This document shows, in pieces, positions 1 to 5,057 of a stretch of DNA of 6,938 nucleotides. The position numbers were made by a program, and so were the translations under genes. The notes under the pieces are model-generated. The model ran no database searches. It saw only the letters and a list, made by a program, of their open reading frames with translations, and was not told the origin of the DNA. Every line of letters starts with the position of its first letter. The first letter of the stretch is position 1. Origin of the DNA: Mycobacterium sp. (lineage in GTDB: Bacteria > Actinomycetota > Actinomycetes > Mycobacteriales > Mycobacteriaceae); the NCBI GenBank assembly GCA_018500005.2, contig JAHBAP020000082.1, forward strand, positions 1-6,938, given 5' to 3'.

Positions 1-144
1 GGTCGCGCCACCGGCGGCCACCCCCGCCGGCGGATGGCCGATCTGGTCGTCGCGGCCACCGGAGTTGCCGCTGACACGCCGCTGTACCCCCGCAATGCCG
101 ATGACTTTCGCGGCCTTGAGAAGATCCTGACAGTCATCGGCATT
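1..144 (+). pseudogene. Mirror-image copy of the vapC 3' portion (partial)
   Basis: The plus strand from base 1 encodes a second VapC C-terminus: MADLVVAAT from base 34, then YPRNADDF, then GLEKILTVIGI ending at 144. This matches residues after about 86 of the minus-strand VapC. Its last stretch fits the usual VapC ending (NADDF, GL, then hydrophobic V/I) better than the minus-strand gene does. The upstream part is missing at the window edge, and no stop follows; the plus frame runs on to 501 through the antisense of vapC. Conserved T of TRN is P here. It could be a truncated convergent paralogue, but the exact symmetry about base 119 suggests it was made by fold-back copying, in the cell or during library preparation. 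Confidence 0.6.
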
Positions 145-237
145 GCGGGTGTACAGCGGCGTGTCAGCGGCAACTGCGGTGGCCGCGATGAGCAGATCGG
201 CCATCCGCCGGCGGGGTTGGCGTCCGGTGGCGAGAAC
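1..237. repeat. Large spacerless inverted repeat centred on base 119
   Basis: Bases 1-106 pair with 132-237. I count nine mismatches in that arm (left-arm positions 2, 5, 15, 16, 21, 46, 49, 62, 88). Bases 107-131 form a poorly paired centre. The innermost arms are AATGCCGATGAC (94-105) and GTCATCGGCATT (133-144), which encode NADD and VIGI in the same VapC reading frame. A native vapC would therefore already carry this 12-bp inverted repeat, a natural seed for fold-back priming. The right arm continues as an intact vapC and vapB; the left arm is cut by the window edge. Confidence 0.93.
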
Positions 238-492
238 GGCGGCGTAGATCCGCCCGAACGCCCTCGCGCAGTCGCCGTCGAACGGTGTGGGTTCCACCCA
301 CGATTCGAGCTGCTGCAGTCGGTCCTGTCGTCGCGCACGTTCGTCGTGGTCGTCGGTCGCATGGGGTCCCGCGGACAGCTCGGCCATCGTGACCGCGCTG
401 ATGGATGCCTCCTCGGGCAGCAGCTCTGGAGGAATGACGTCGAGGTCGATCACCACCGAGGTGTCGAGCAGTCCGGATTTCGTGTCAGCCAC
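1..492 (-). CDS. vapC: VapC-family PIN-domain ribonuclease toxin, 3' end rearranged and open at the window edge
   Basis: This is the toxin of a type II toxin-antitoxin pair; PIN-domain VapC proteins are Mg-dependent ribonucleases neutralised by the cognate antitoxin. The frame begins at GTG 492-490, overlapping the last 8 bases of vapB, the usual coupled arrangement. PIN acidic residues are visible: D10 in LLDTSVVID, E38 in MAELSAG, D99 in RMADLLIAAT, and D120 at the end of TRNADD. A normal VapC should end at about residue 133. Here the reading after D120 is CQDLLKAAK, not the expected DF.GL pattern, and the frame then runs into a mirror-image copy of itself and stays open to base 1. Residues 1-120 look genuine. 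Everything left of about base 133 lies in or beyond the palindrome and should not be read as the native C-terminus. No stop codon is present in the window. I am sure of the family and not of the end. Confidence 0.88.
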   Translation of the reverse strand, partial: MADTKSGLLDTSVVIDLDVIPPELLPEEASISAVTMAELSAGPHATDDHDERARRQDRLQQLESWVEPTPFDGDCARAFGRIYAAVLATGRQPRRRMADLLIAATAVAADTPLYTRNADDCQDLLKAAKVIGIAGVQRRVSGNSGGRDDQIGHPPAGVAAGGAT

Positions 493-739
493 GGGGGGTG
501 ATGTCTTGGTCGACGTAACGGTCGAGGTCTTCGCGCAGCCGTCGAATATCGATGTGTGGGGCGCCGCGGAACGCCGCGGCCAGCGCCGGGCCGTTCACGA
601 TGCGACGACGGCGCAGGGGCACCAGCTCCCCGACCGGCACGCCGTTGCGCGTGACGATGAATGCCTCGCCCTGATCGAGTCGGCGCATGATCTCGCCGCT
701 GTTGTTCCGCAACTCGCGCTGGCTGATCTCACTGCTCAC
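485..739 (-). CDS. vapB: VapB antitoxin, Phd/YefM family
   Basis: This is the antitoxin of the vapBC pair, expected to bind and neutralise the toxin and to bind the operon's own promoter. From GTG 739-737 it is 84 residues. The N-terminal part (SSEISQRELRNNSGEIMRRL) is the classical Phd/YefM DNA-binding domain signature, followed by the GEAFIVTRNGVPVGELVPL strand region. The acidic C-terminal tail (LREDLDRYVDQD) is the usual toxin-wrapping segment. A longer frame starts at 784, but the family begins at the SSEISQRELRN segment, and a -10-like hexamer sits inside the extension, so I take GTG 739. Its TGA (487-485) overlaps the vapC start by 8 nt. It is complete and shows nothing abnormal. Confidence 0.93.
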   Translation of the reverse strand: MSSEISQRELRNNSGEIMRRLDQGEAFIVTRNGVPVGELVPLRRRRIVNGPALAAAFRGAPHIDIRRLREDLDRYVDQDITPRG

Positions 740-752
740 CCCCGCGACTGTA
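740..752 (-). promoter_or_regulatory. -10 element of a likely leaderless vapBC promoter
   Basis: Reading the minus strand, TACAGT (752-747) fits the TAnnnT -10 pattern and lies 7 nt before the GTG of vapB. Transcription would start at or next to that GTG, giving a leaderless mRNA, a common arrangement in mycobacteria. No convincing -35 is seen. A Phd-type antitoxin would be expected to repress here, but I found no clear operator palindrome. Confidence 0.5.
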
Positions 753-780
753 GCACCGATGCGACACCCGAATGCCGCCG

Positions 781-1507
781 TCATCGCGGCCCCCTGTGAG
801 CCATCCAGCTCCGATGTTTGATCGCCGCCTTGCGCGCCTGCCTGGCCAGGCCGCGAACGGGAAGGTGTCGGCCAAGAACGTCGAGCATGGAAGCCATCTC
901 AGGTGCGGGATGCCGCCAGAAGAACTCGAGCATCGAGCAGTTGCCGCATGTGCGGTTCGGCCACGTCGGCATCGAACATTCCCAGCAGTCGCAGTCCGAT
1001 CAGGCGCGTCCGGGCGTCTGGGGAGTTGGTGATCAGCCCGGCCACGATCGCGGCTCGTTCAGCTGCCGCCAGCGTCGGCTTCCACGCAGCGAGCATGGCC
1101 GAATGGTGTTGTTCCGGTGCGGTATCCATCGCCGCAATCAGGTCGGGCAAGTCTGCGTCGGTGAGATCCTTCGCTGTGCGCAGCGCCAGCCCGGCGGCGG
1201 GCAGATAATCCGGTAGGACATGCCGGCCGAAGGCCGTCATGATGACGGTGCCGCCGGTCCAGAACCGTTGCCTCCACGTGGTGAGCGCCTGCTGCCGGCC
1301 GGACCACTCGAGGACCCCGGCCATGTCCAGCATCTCCACGATTCGGCTGATGTCCTTCGGGAGGGACTCGGACGACAGGTAGTAGTCGGCTTCAACGCCG
1401 CGGAACTGGCTGCCCGCGACGTCCTTGTTCAGCTGCACGATGTCGCTGAAGTCGGCCCGGGCGCCTGGGCGCCAGTCCGCGAACTTCTCGATCAACTCAT
1501 CCGACAC
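781..1507 (-). pseudogene. Conserved helical hypothetical protein, frameshifted by a 7-bp tandem duplication
   Basis: Translation from GTG 1507-1505 gives a coherent, mostly helical sequence up to residue 191 (AEPHMRQLL), then a short out-of-family tail (DARVLLAASRT) and a stop at 901-899. The next frame resumes immediately with EFFWRHPAPEM and continues through KAAIKHRSWMAHRG to a stop at 783-781. The join coincides with two perfect tandem copies of TCGAGCA (plus strand 926-932 and 933-939). Removing one copy restores a single frame of 239 residues. A larger in-gene deletion that left this junction is also possible. I cannot name a function: no signal peptide, membrane segment or catalytic motif stands out, and W/R-rich patches (WRQRFWTGG, DYYLSSESLP) are the most distinctive points. 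It sits 44 bp after the GH25 gene and 41 bp before vapB. Confidence 0.75.
926..939. repeat. Perfect 7-bp tandem duplication (TCGAGCA x2)
   Basis: Two abutting identical 7-mers lie exactly where the two reading frames of the broken gene meet. Seven is not a multiple of three, so one extra copy accounts for the whole frameshift. Confidence 0.9.
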
Positions 1508-1551
1508 GTCACCAGTGTTGCCTAGCGGGCCGCCAGGTCAAGCCATCCGCC
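1508..1551 (-). promoter_or_regulatory. Weak promoter candidate before the broken gene
   Basis: In this 44-bp gap the minus strand carries TTGACC (1541-1536) as a -35-like hexamer. Sixteen bases later comes a poor -10-like AACACT, about 6 nt before the GTG at 1507. The -35 is good and the -10 weak, so the downstream gene may instead be read from the GH25 transcript. No terminator-like hairpin follows the GH25 stop. Confidence 0.25.
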
Positions 1552-2313
1552 CTAGTGCTGGTCATCAATCGAGATGCCCGCACCATCCGCAGTGCCGCAC
1601 AGTCTGATGAGCGTGTGGAGGTCACCGTCGAACTTGTTGACATCGCAGTTGTGTTGTCGTCCCACGACTGCGTCGGAGGCGAACTGAAGGATGCGCGGCT
1701 TGCGGCCGGACATGGCCGCCCAGCCCTGCGAACGGTCGGTCACGCCCCGGTATTGATCGGTGAACGGTCGGGGTGCGCCGGACCCGGTGTAATCGCTGTT
1801 CCAGAGGTCATAGCCGGCGCCGAGTTCATCTCCGTACAGCCACCTGGGGGCGTACACGATCACGTAGCCGGTGTGCCGTTCGCGCGCCATGCGGTCATTG
1901 ACGGCGTCGACCGCTCGGCGGATCTCGCCGGGAGTGGGCGGGCGGGGCAGACCCTGTTGTTCGGCGTCGATCTGCCAGATCCACGGCCCCTCGTGCCACC
2001 ACGGTGTGCGCTCCGCGACGCAGTCCATCCAGAAATTCATCTGTGCCTCAATGCCGTTCGGCGGATCCGGCCACAGATAGTGATAGGAGCCGAGGACCGG
2101 GATCCCGGCTCTGCGAGCTCGCTGCATTGCCTTCTTGTAGAACCGGTCCTCCCAGTCGCCGCCCTCGGTGGCCTTATGCGTGAAGAAGGAGATGCCGGCC
2201 TCGCGCGCGCTGGCCAGATCCATCGGCCCGCGGCCCCAGTCGTGATTCGATGCGTCCCATCCCCACACCGTCGCCGTGTTCGGAACAGGGACCGGGCGTG
2301 GTCGTCTCAGCAC
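1552..2313 (-). CDS. Glycoside hydrolase family 25 (lysozyme-like) protein
   Basis: GH25 enzymes are muramidases that cut the MurNAc-GlcNAc bond of peptidoglycan. Numbered from GTG 2313-2311 (253 aa), the hallmarks appear in order: GWDASNH with D20 on the first strand, SFFTHKATEG (43-51), the AGIPVLGSYHYLWP strand (69-82), the DxE pair in IWQIDAEQQG (D116, E118), GYVIVYAPRWLYG (149-161), and LQFASD followed by CDVNKFDGDL near the end with D224. All key acids are present, so it is probably catalytic. GTG 2313 overlaps the stop of the upstream DUF4174 gene (GTGCTGA), suggesting coupled translation; a shorter start at GTG 2265 cannot be excluded, and the longer frame from 2403 only reads through the upstream gene. 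No signal peptide is visible, which is odd for a wall enzyme and raises the possibility of non-classical export or a phage-lysin origin. Confidence 0.87.
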   Translation of the reverse strand: MLRRPRPVPVPNTATVWGWDASNHDWGRGPMDLASAREAGISFFTHKATEGGDWEDRFYKKAMQRARRAGIPVLGSYHYLWPDPPNGIEAQMNFWMDCVAERTPWWHEGPWIWQIDAEQQGLPRPPTPGEIRRAVDAVNDRMARERHTGYVIVYAPRWLYGDELGAGYDLWNSDYTGSGAPRPFTDQYRGVTDRSQGWAAMSGRKPRILQFASDAVVGRQHNCDVNKFDGDLHTLIRLCGTADGAGISIDDQH

Positions 2314-2780
2314 CGATCGGCGCTCATCTCGCGGCCCCTCATCGGCATTCCGTCGATCACCGCATAGATCGTCGCAAGATTCGGGACGGTGTTGACGCGC
2401 CACTTCTCGCCGCCGTCCTTGCCGATCAACACCACGCTGAATCCGTTTGCGTCGATCCCGAACTCTGACTGCAACCGTTGGGCCTGGGTCGTGCCGACCG
2501 CCTGGCCGTCAAGGGTGCTGGTGCCCTCGGTGACGATCCGGCCGAGCACCATGTCGCGATCGGCGAAGTCGCATCGGCTGGCCTCGATTCGGCGCATCGT
2601 ATCCACGAACCGCGGATCACTGTCGGTGGGCGCGAAAACCAGCAGTGGGCGGCTCTGCCACAGATAGTCACTCAGTTCGGCGGCCACGGCCCGAGCCGGC
2701 ATGAGCGCAGCGCTGGAGGCCAGAAAGATCACTGCGAGTGCGATCCGTACCAATCGGCGGGGAAGATGATGCCTGACCAT
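2307..2780 (-). CDS. Secreted DUF4174-family protein
   Basis: From ATG 2780-2778 this is 157 residues. An N-terminal signal peptide (basic MVRHHLPRRLVR, hydrophobic IALAVIFLASSAAL, probable cut after ARAVA near residue 33) implies export. The mature part carries blocks I associate with DUF4174: LSDYLWQSRPLLVFAPTDSD (36-55), DRDMVLGRIV (74-83), SVVLIGKDGGEKWR (115-128) and IYAVIDGMPMRGREM (138-152). The molecular function of the family is not known to me; the fold may be thioredoxin-like but no CxxC is present. The start was chosen because the signal peptide begins there. An AGG 10 nt upstream and a TAAAGT -10-like hexamer support it. It leads the GH25 gene, with overlapping stop and start, so the two are probably one operon. 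Confidence 0.83.
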   Translation of the reverse strand: MVRHHLPRRLVRIALAVIFLASSAALMPARAVAAELSDYLWQSRPLLVFAPTDSDPRFVDTMRRIEASRCDFADRDMVLGRIVTEGTSTLDGQAVGTTQAQRLQSEFGIDANGFSVVLIGKDGGEKWRVNTVPNLATIYAVIDGMPMRGREMSADRC

Positions 2781-2816
2781 GGTGATACCTGACTTTAGCG
2801 CGACCTGTAAGGCGGT
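2781..2816. promoter_or_regulatory. Short divergent intergenic promoter region
   Basis: Only 36 bp separate the divergent DUF4174 and methyltransferase genes, so both promoters must lie in or overlap this gap. On the minus strand TAAAGT (2797-2792) is a good -10 candidate, 11 nt before the DUF4174 ATG. On the plus strand AAGG (2809-2812) can serve as the ribosome binding site for the methyltransferase; no clear plus-strand -10 was identified. Confidence 0.4.
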
Positions 2817-3482
2817 ATGGCTTCGATGACCGATGGCTCCGTCCCGGGCGAGAGCCGCTACGACGACCGCTACGAGGGTTTCCCCGACGGCTTCTTCAGC
2901 CGGCGCGACGAGAGCGACGACGCGCACTTCTACCGCGAACCGCGTGCCCTCTACCACCTAGACGAGGGCGCCATCACCGCCGTGCGCGACCTCTACGACG
3001 AACTCGGCCTGTGCGGGGAGGTGCTCGACCTGTGCAGCTCCTGGGTGTCGCACCTGGCCCGGACCCCGAAACGGCTGGTCGTGCTCGGCATGAACGCCGT
3101 CGAGCTCGAGGGGAACGAGCAGGCCCACGAACGGGTCGTCCACGACCTCAACCACGAGCCCGCCCTGCCGTTCGCCGACGCCTGCTTCGACGGGGCGATG
3201 TGCACGGTGTCGGTCGACTACCTGATCCGGCCCCTGGAGGTGTTCGACGAGGTGGCCCGGGTGCTGCGGCCCGGCGCGCCGTTCGTGTGCACGTTCTCCA
3301 ACCGGTGCTTCCCGACCAAGGTGATCCGGGGCTGGCTGGCCACCGACGATGAGTTCCATGTACGGCTGGTCGCCGAGTACTTCCGCCGCTCGACCGGCTG
3401 GGACCAACCCCACGCCGAACAGCGCCCGACGCCCGGTGACCCGCTCTTTGCCGTGTGGGCCTATCGCTCCCGAATGCCGTGA
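2817..3482 (+). CDS. Class I SAM-dependent methyltransferase-like protein
   Basis: This 221-residue protein resembles Methyltransf_11-type enzymes that move a methyl group from S-adenosylmethionine to a small molecule; the substrate cannot be read from sequence. Visible blocks: motif I-like EVLDLCSSWVSHL (68-80), strand 2 VVLGMNAVELEGN (88-100), DLN then LPFADACFDGAMCTVSVDYL (117-136), and the post-motif helix and strand VFDEVARVLRPGAPFVCTFSN (142-162). Motif I has CSS in place of the usual glycine-rich loop; I recall this form from actinobacterial and cyanobacterial relatives, so it does not prove inactivity. The N-terminal part (FFSRRDESDDAHFY) precedes the fold. ATG 2817 follows AAGG by 4 nt; ATG 2826 is an alternative start. 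It has no signal peptide and is probably cytosolic. It is transcribed divergently from DUF4174 and stops at TGA 3480-3482. Confidence 0.82.
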   Translation: MASMTDGSVPGESRYDDRYEGFPDGFFSRRDESDDAHFYREPRALYHLDEGAITAVRDLYDELGLCGEVLDLCSSWVSHLARTPKRLVVLGMNAVELEGNEQAHERVVHDLNHEPALPFADACFDGAMCTVSVDYLIRPLEVFDEVARVLRPGAPFVCTFSNRCFPTKVIRGWLATDDEFHVRLVAEYFRRSTGWDQPHAEQRPTPGDPLFAVWAYRSRMP

Positions 3483-3506
3483 GGGGTGGCATCAGTGTCA
3501 CGTGGC

Positions 3507-3524
3507 GTCGGCGGTACTGCCGGC
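3507..3524. terminator. Small hairpin between convergent genes
   Basis: GTCGGCG (3507-3513), loop GTAC, TGCCGGC (3518-3524) form a 7-bp stem with two G-T wobbles in the 61-bp gap between convergent stops. It lacks a U tract. It could act on both strands as a weak intrinsic terminator. Confidence 0.3.
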
Positions 3525-3543
3525 GGATTCACGTCAGGCGACG

Positions 3544-3984
3544 TCAAACCGGTTGCGCATCGAGAGCCCGCCGAAGACCGGCGGCGGCCCGGCCGCCGAT
3601 CCAGCCGAACATCAGCCGCAGACCCAGATCGCCCACACGCAGCACGCCGTTCAAGCGCAGATCCGCGTCGTAGGTCAGGACCGACCCCGTCCCGTCCGGC
3701 TCGACGGTGATCCGGTCGACCGACGTGAACACGCTGCTGCGGGCTACCACGAGGAGGTTTCGGGGGGCGTCGTGTTCCTCGGTGACGTAGCGCAATGTCA
3801 GGTCTCGGCCGATTCCGGCGACGGTGACGTCGAAGACGTTGCCCGGGCCGCCGCCCGAACCCTCCACCTGCGAAACAGCCTTCACACCGGGATCCCACTC
3901 GGCGAAGTTGCGCAGATCGGCCATGTAGGCGAACACCTCCTTCGGAGGCTTCGCGGTCCTCAGCGTTGTCTCGTAGCGCGCCAT
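3544..3984 (-). CDS. SRPBCC / START-like (polyketide cyclase-type) ligand-binding protein
   Basis: This 146-residue protein has the size and layout of the SRPBCC helix-grip fold: a first strand YETTLRTAKPPKEVFAYMAD (4-23) with the PxxVFxYM(x)D start, NFAEWDPGVKAV (26-37) as the canonical W.PgV segment, alternating strands DVTVAGIGRDLTLRYVTEE and LLVVARSSVFTSVDRITVEP, then GTGSVLTYDADLRLNG. The long C-terminal helix GLRLMFGWIGGRAAAGLRRAL (121-141) would close the hydrophobic cavity. Such proteins bind lipids or polyketide-like molecules, but the ligand is unknown. The start ATG 3984-3982 is fixed by a strong Shine-Dalgarno sequence AAAGGGG (3997-3991) with 6-nt spacing, rejecting the longer frame from 4092. 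It lies 85 bp after the GIY-YIG gene on the same strand and may share its transcript. Confidence 0.83.
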   Translation of the reverse strand: MARYETTLRTAKPPKEVFAYMADLRNFAEWDPGVKAVSQVEGSGGGPGNVFDVTVAGIGRDLTLRYVTEEHDAPRNLLVVARSSVFTSVDRITVEPDGTGSVLTYDADLRLNGVLRVGDLGLRLMFGWIGGRAAAGLRRALDAQPV

Positions 3985-3990
3985 CTCAAA

Positions 3991-3997
3991 CCCCTTT
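3991..3997 (-). promoter_or_regulatory. Strong ribosome binding site of the SRPBCC gene
   Basis: AAAGGGG on the minus strand sits 6 nt before ATG 3984 and decides that start over the longer open frame. Confidence 0.7.
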
Positions 3998-4069
3998 CGG
4001 CGATTCGAGTATGCGCCGTAACGGATCAGGTCGGGTGCGGGCGGCGACTCCGGCTGGCGAGAGCGGGGC

Positions 4070-4702
4070 CTATGACCACTCCGCGAGCACACGCATCTTG
4101 CCTGCCTTCACCGCCGCGTCCCGCCGCAGCTTCTTGAGCTGCGGGGCGAATGCGTTGCGTTCGTTGTCCTGAATGTTCAGCGGCAGATCCAGCGCGTTGA
4201 GCAGCTTGGCTTCGAGGTGCCACGGTTCGGGATGCAGGACCCATGACACCGATACATTGTCGGCCATCCACTGGGTCAGGACGGCTTCGCCGCCGGCGAA
4301 GGTTTGTCGCTTGCCCGAACCGATCCGGCGCAGCGTAAGGCCCAGTTGAGCACCGAGCAGGACCCCCAGCGACTTGCGGAGCGTGGAGCCGTCCGCGCTC
4401 GCATTGCCTGCGCCGAAGTGATAGCGGATGCGCTTGCGCAGGTCCTGGGGGACCTGAGGCTTGCCGTCCGCCCGCGGCGGGCCGGGGCTGACTCCGACGT
4501 AGAGCAGCGTCAGTCCGTCCCGCTGTTCGCAGCCGGAGACATCGATCTCGCCAGGGATGTCACGAAACCACCAGCCGTGGGCCCCGGCTTCAGCGGGTAC
4601 AGGGGACGGCTCGGCGAAGACCTCATCGCGCGAATACCGCTGAGCGGCAGTGAAATTTGCCACGGCGGTCGCGCTTCGCTTCACAGACATCGACTCCGCC
4701 AT
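4070..4702 (-). CDS. GIY-YIG nuclease-family protein
   Basis: GIY-YIG domains are small endonucleases found in UvrC, homing enzymes and many stand-alone bacterial proteins of unknown role. Numbered from ATG 4702-4700 (210 aa): GWWFRD (43-48) stands at the GIY position, LLYVGVSP (66-73) is the YIG strand (Y68, G70), LRKRIRYHF (88-96) gives the conserved arginine helix, GSTLRKSLGVLL (105-116) and RRIGSGKR follow, E164 in PWHLEAKLL is the likely metal-binding glutamate, and LNIQDNERNAF (175-185) supplies the terminal conserved asparagine. All catalytic positions seem present. ATG 4702 is preceded by TACGCT with a 7-nt gap, suggesting a leaderless start. ATG 4690 is an alternative. The longer frame to 4873 would run into a palindromic non-coding element and is not credible. 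Physiological role unknown. Confidence 0.82.
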   Translation of the reverse strand: MAESMSVKRSATAVANFTAAQRYSRDEVFAEPSPVPAEAGAHGWWFRDIPGEIDVSGCEQRDGLTLLYVGVSPGPPRADGKPQVPQDLRKRIRYHFGAGNASADGSTLRKSLGVLLGAQLGLTLRRIGSGKRQTFAGGEAVLTQWMADNVSVSWVLHPEPWHLEAKLLNALDLPLNIQDNERNAFAPQLKKLRRDAAVKAGKMRVLAEWS

Positions 4703-4715
4703 GCAGCCCAGCGTA
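4703..4715 (-). promoter_or_regulatory. -10 candidate for a leaderless GIY-YIG transcript
   Basis: TACGCT (4715-4710, minus strand) matches TAnnnT and lies 7 nt before ATG 4702, so transcription should begin at the start codon. No -35 match was found. Confidence 0.4.
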
Positions 4716-4834
4716 ATCGTCGTCGGCTGAATGGTGGGCTTCGAGTCCCAGGCGGCGATGCGTGACGCGGCAGGGGAGACCTTCCCGGTGCTGGACGACC
4801 GGTAACGGTCCGTCACAGCTCGGGAGCCCACAAG

Positions 4835-4925
4835 AGAATTGCCCACCTCACAGCGACAACTGAGGCGGCGCAAGTTATTTGCCCGGCCGCTTTCAGGCCG
4901 TTGTCGCTACGAGGTGGGCAATTCT
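4835..4925. repeat. 91-bp imperfect palindrome with 26-bp arms
   Basis: Bases 4835-4860 pair with 4900-4925 at 24 of 26 positions (mismatches at 4850/4910 and 4851/4909). The outer half reads AGAATTGCCCACCTC and the inner half AGCGACAAC on the left arm. The 39-base spacer itself has short self-pairing parts (GCGGC with GCCGC, GCAA with TTGC), so the whole unit could fold into one long hairpin on either strand. No open frame, transposase or target-site duplication was recognised. It could be a MITE-like or REP-like mobile element, a transcript-level structure, or a protein-binding site. Placement between two divergent promoters fits a shared element. Confidence 0.85.
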
Positions 4926-4940
4926 TTCTATGCCTCTCCT

Positions 4941-4966
4941 CGGCTGCAGCCGATTGCTTCGCAATC
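4941..4966. repeat. Paired small palindromes
   Basis: CGGCTGCAGCCG (4941-4952) is a perfect 12-bp palindrome. It overlaps by one base GATTGC-TTC-GCAATC (4952-4966), a tight 6-bp stem with a triloop. There is no U tract after them. They lie 16 bp to the right of the large palindrome. Confidence 0.6.
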
Positions 4967-4981
4967 CGTTCACCTCTCTGG

Positions 4982-5025
4982 CGGCGGCGGGCCAACCCGG
5001 ATCTGTCGGCCCGCGGCGGTACGCT
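4982..5025 (+). promoter_or_regulatory. Promoter candidate with adjoining G+C-rich dyad
   Basis: TACGCT (5020-5025) is a TAnnnT -10 candidate. Transcription would start near 5032 and leave a leader of about 26 nt before ATG 5058. Immediately upstream, CGGCGGCGGGCC (4982-4993) and GGCCCGCGGCGG (5008-5019) are inverted copies matching at 10 of 12 positions, covering the -35 and spacer area, where a regulator could bind. No recognisable -35 hexamer is present. Confidence 0.4.
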
Positions 5026-5047
5026 GCGGCGCGTTGCAGTGACATCC

Positions 5048-5055
5048 AGGGGGAG
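5048..5055 (+). promoter_or_regulatory. Strong ribosome binding site (AGGGGGAG)
   Basis: AGGGGGAG ends 2 nt before ATG 5058; its AGG core is 7 nt from the start. It fixes the start of the following gene. Confidence 0.65.
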
Positions 5056-5057
5056 CC

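Larger units (their letters stand above)
4703..5057. other. 355-bp divergent intergenic region rich in dyad symmetry
   Basis: No coding sequence is supportable between the GIY-YIG start and the ATG at 5058; the small frames here read through palindromes and lack family features. From left to right it holds the GIY-YIG -10 candidate, a bulged hairpin around 4794-4814 (loop GTAA), the long palindrome 4835-4925, the 12-bp perfect palindrome CGGCTGCAGCCG (4941-4952), a GATTGC/GCAATC hairpin (4952-4966), a G+C-rich dyad (4982-5019) and the promoter and ribosome binding site of the next gene. Confidence 0.7.

Noticed and set aside
34..501. A 155-codon plus-strand frame
   Set aside because: Only its first ~37 codons are VapC-like (the mirror copy). 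The rest is the antisense of vapC with no family features.
1555..2367. A 270-codon plus-strand frame opposite the GH25 gene
   Set aside because: The minus strand has every GH25 hallmark; the plus frame is a G+C-driven shadow.
2781..2957. N-terminal extension of the DUF4174 protein
   Set aside because: The signal peptide begins at ATG 2780, and the extension overlaps the divergent methyltransferase gene.
4703..4873. N-terminal extension of the GIY-YIG protein
   Set aside because: It would translate one arm of the palindromic element and has no family resemblance; a -10-like hexamer sits just before ATG 4702.
4835..4925. CRISPR repeat or insertion-sequence ends
   Set aside because: There are only two copies, inverted, with no regular spacers, no transposase and no visible target duplication.
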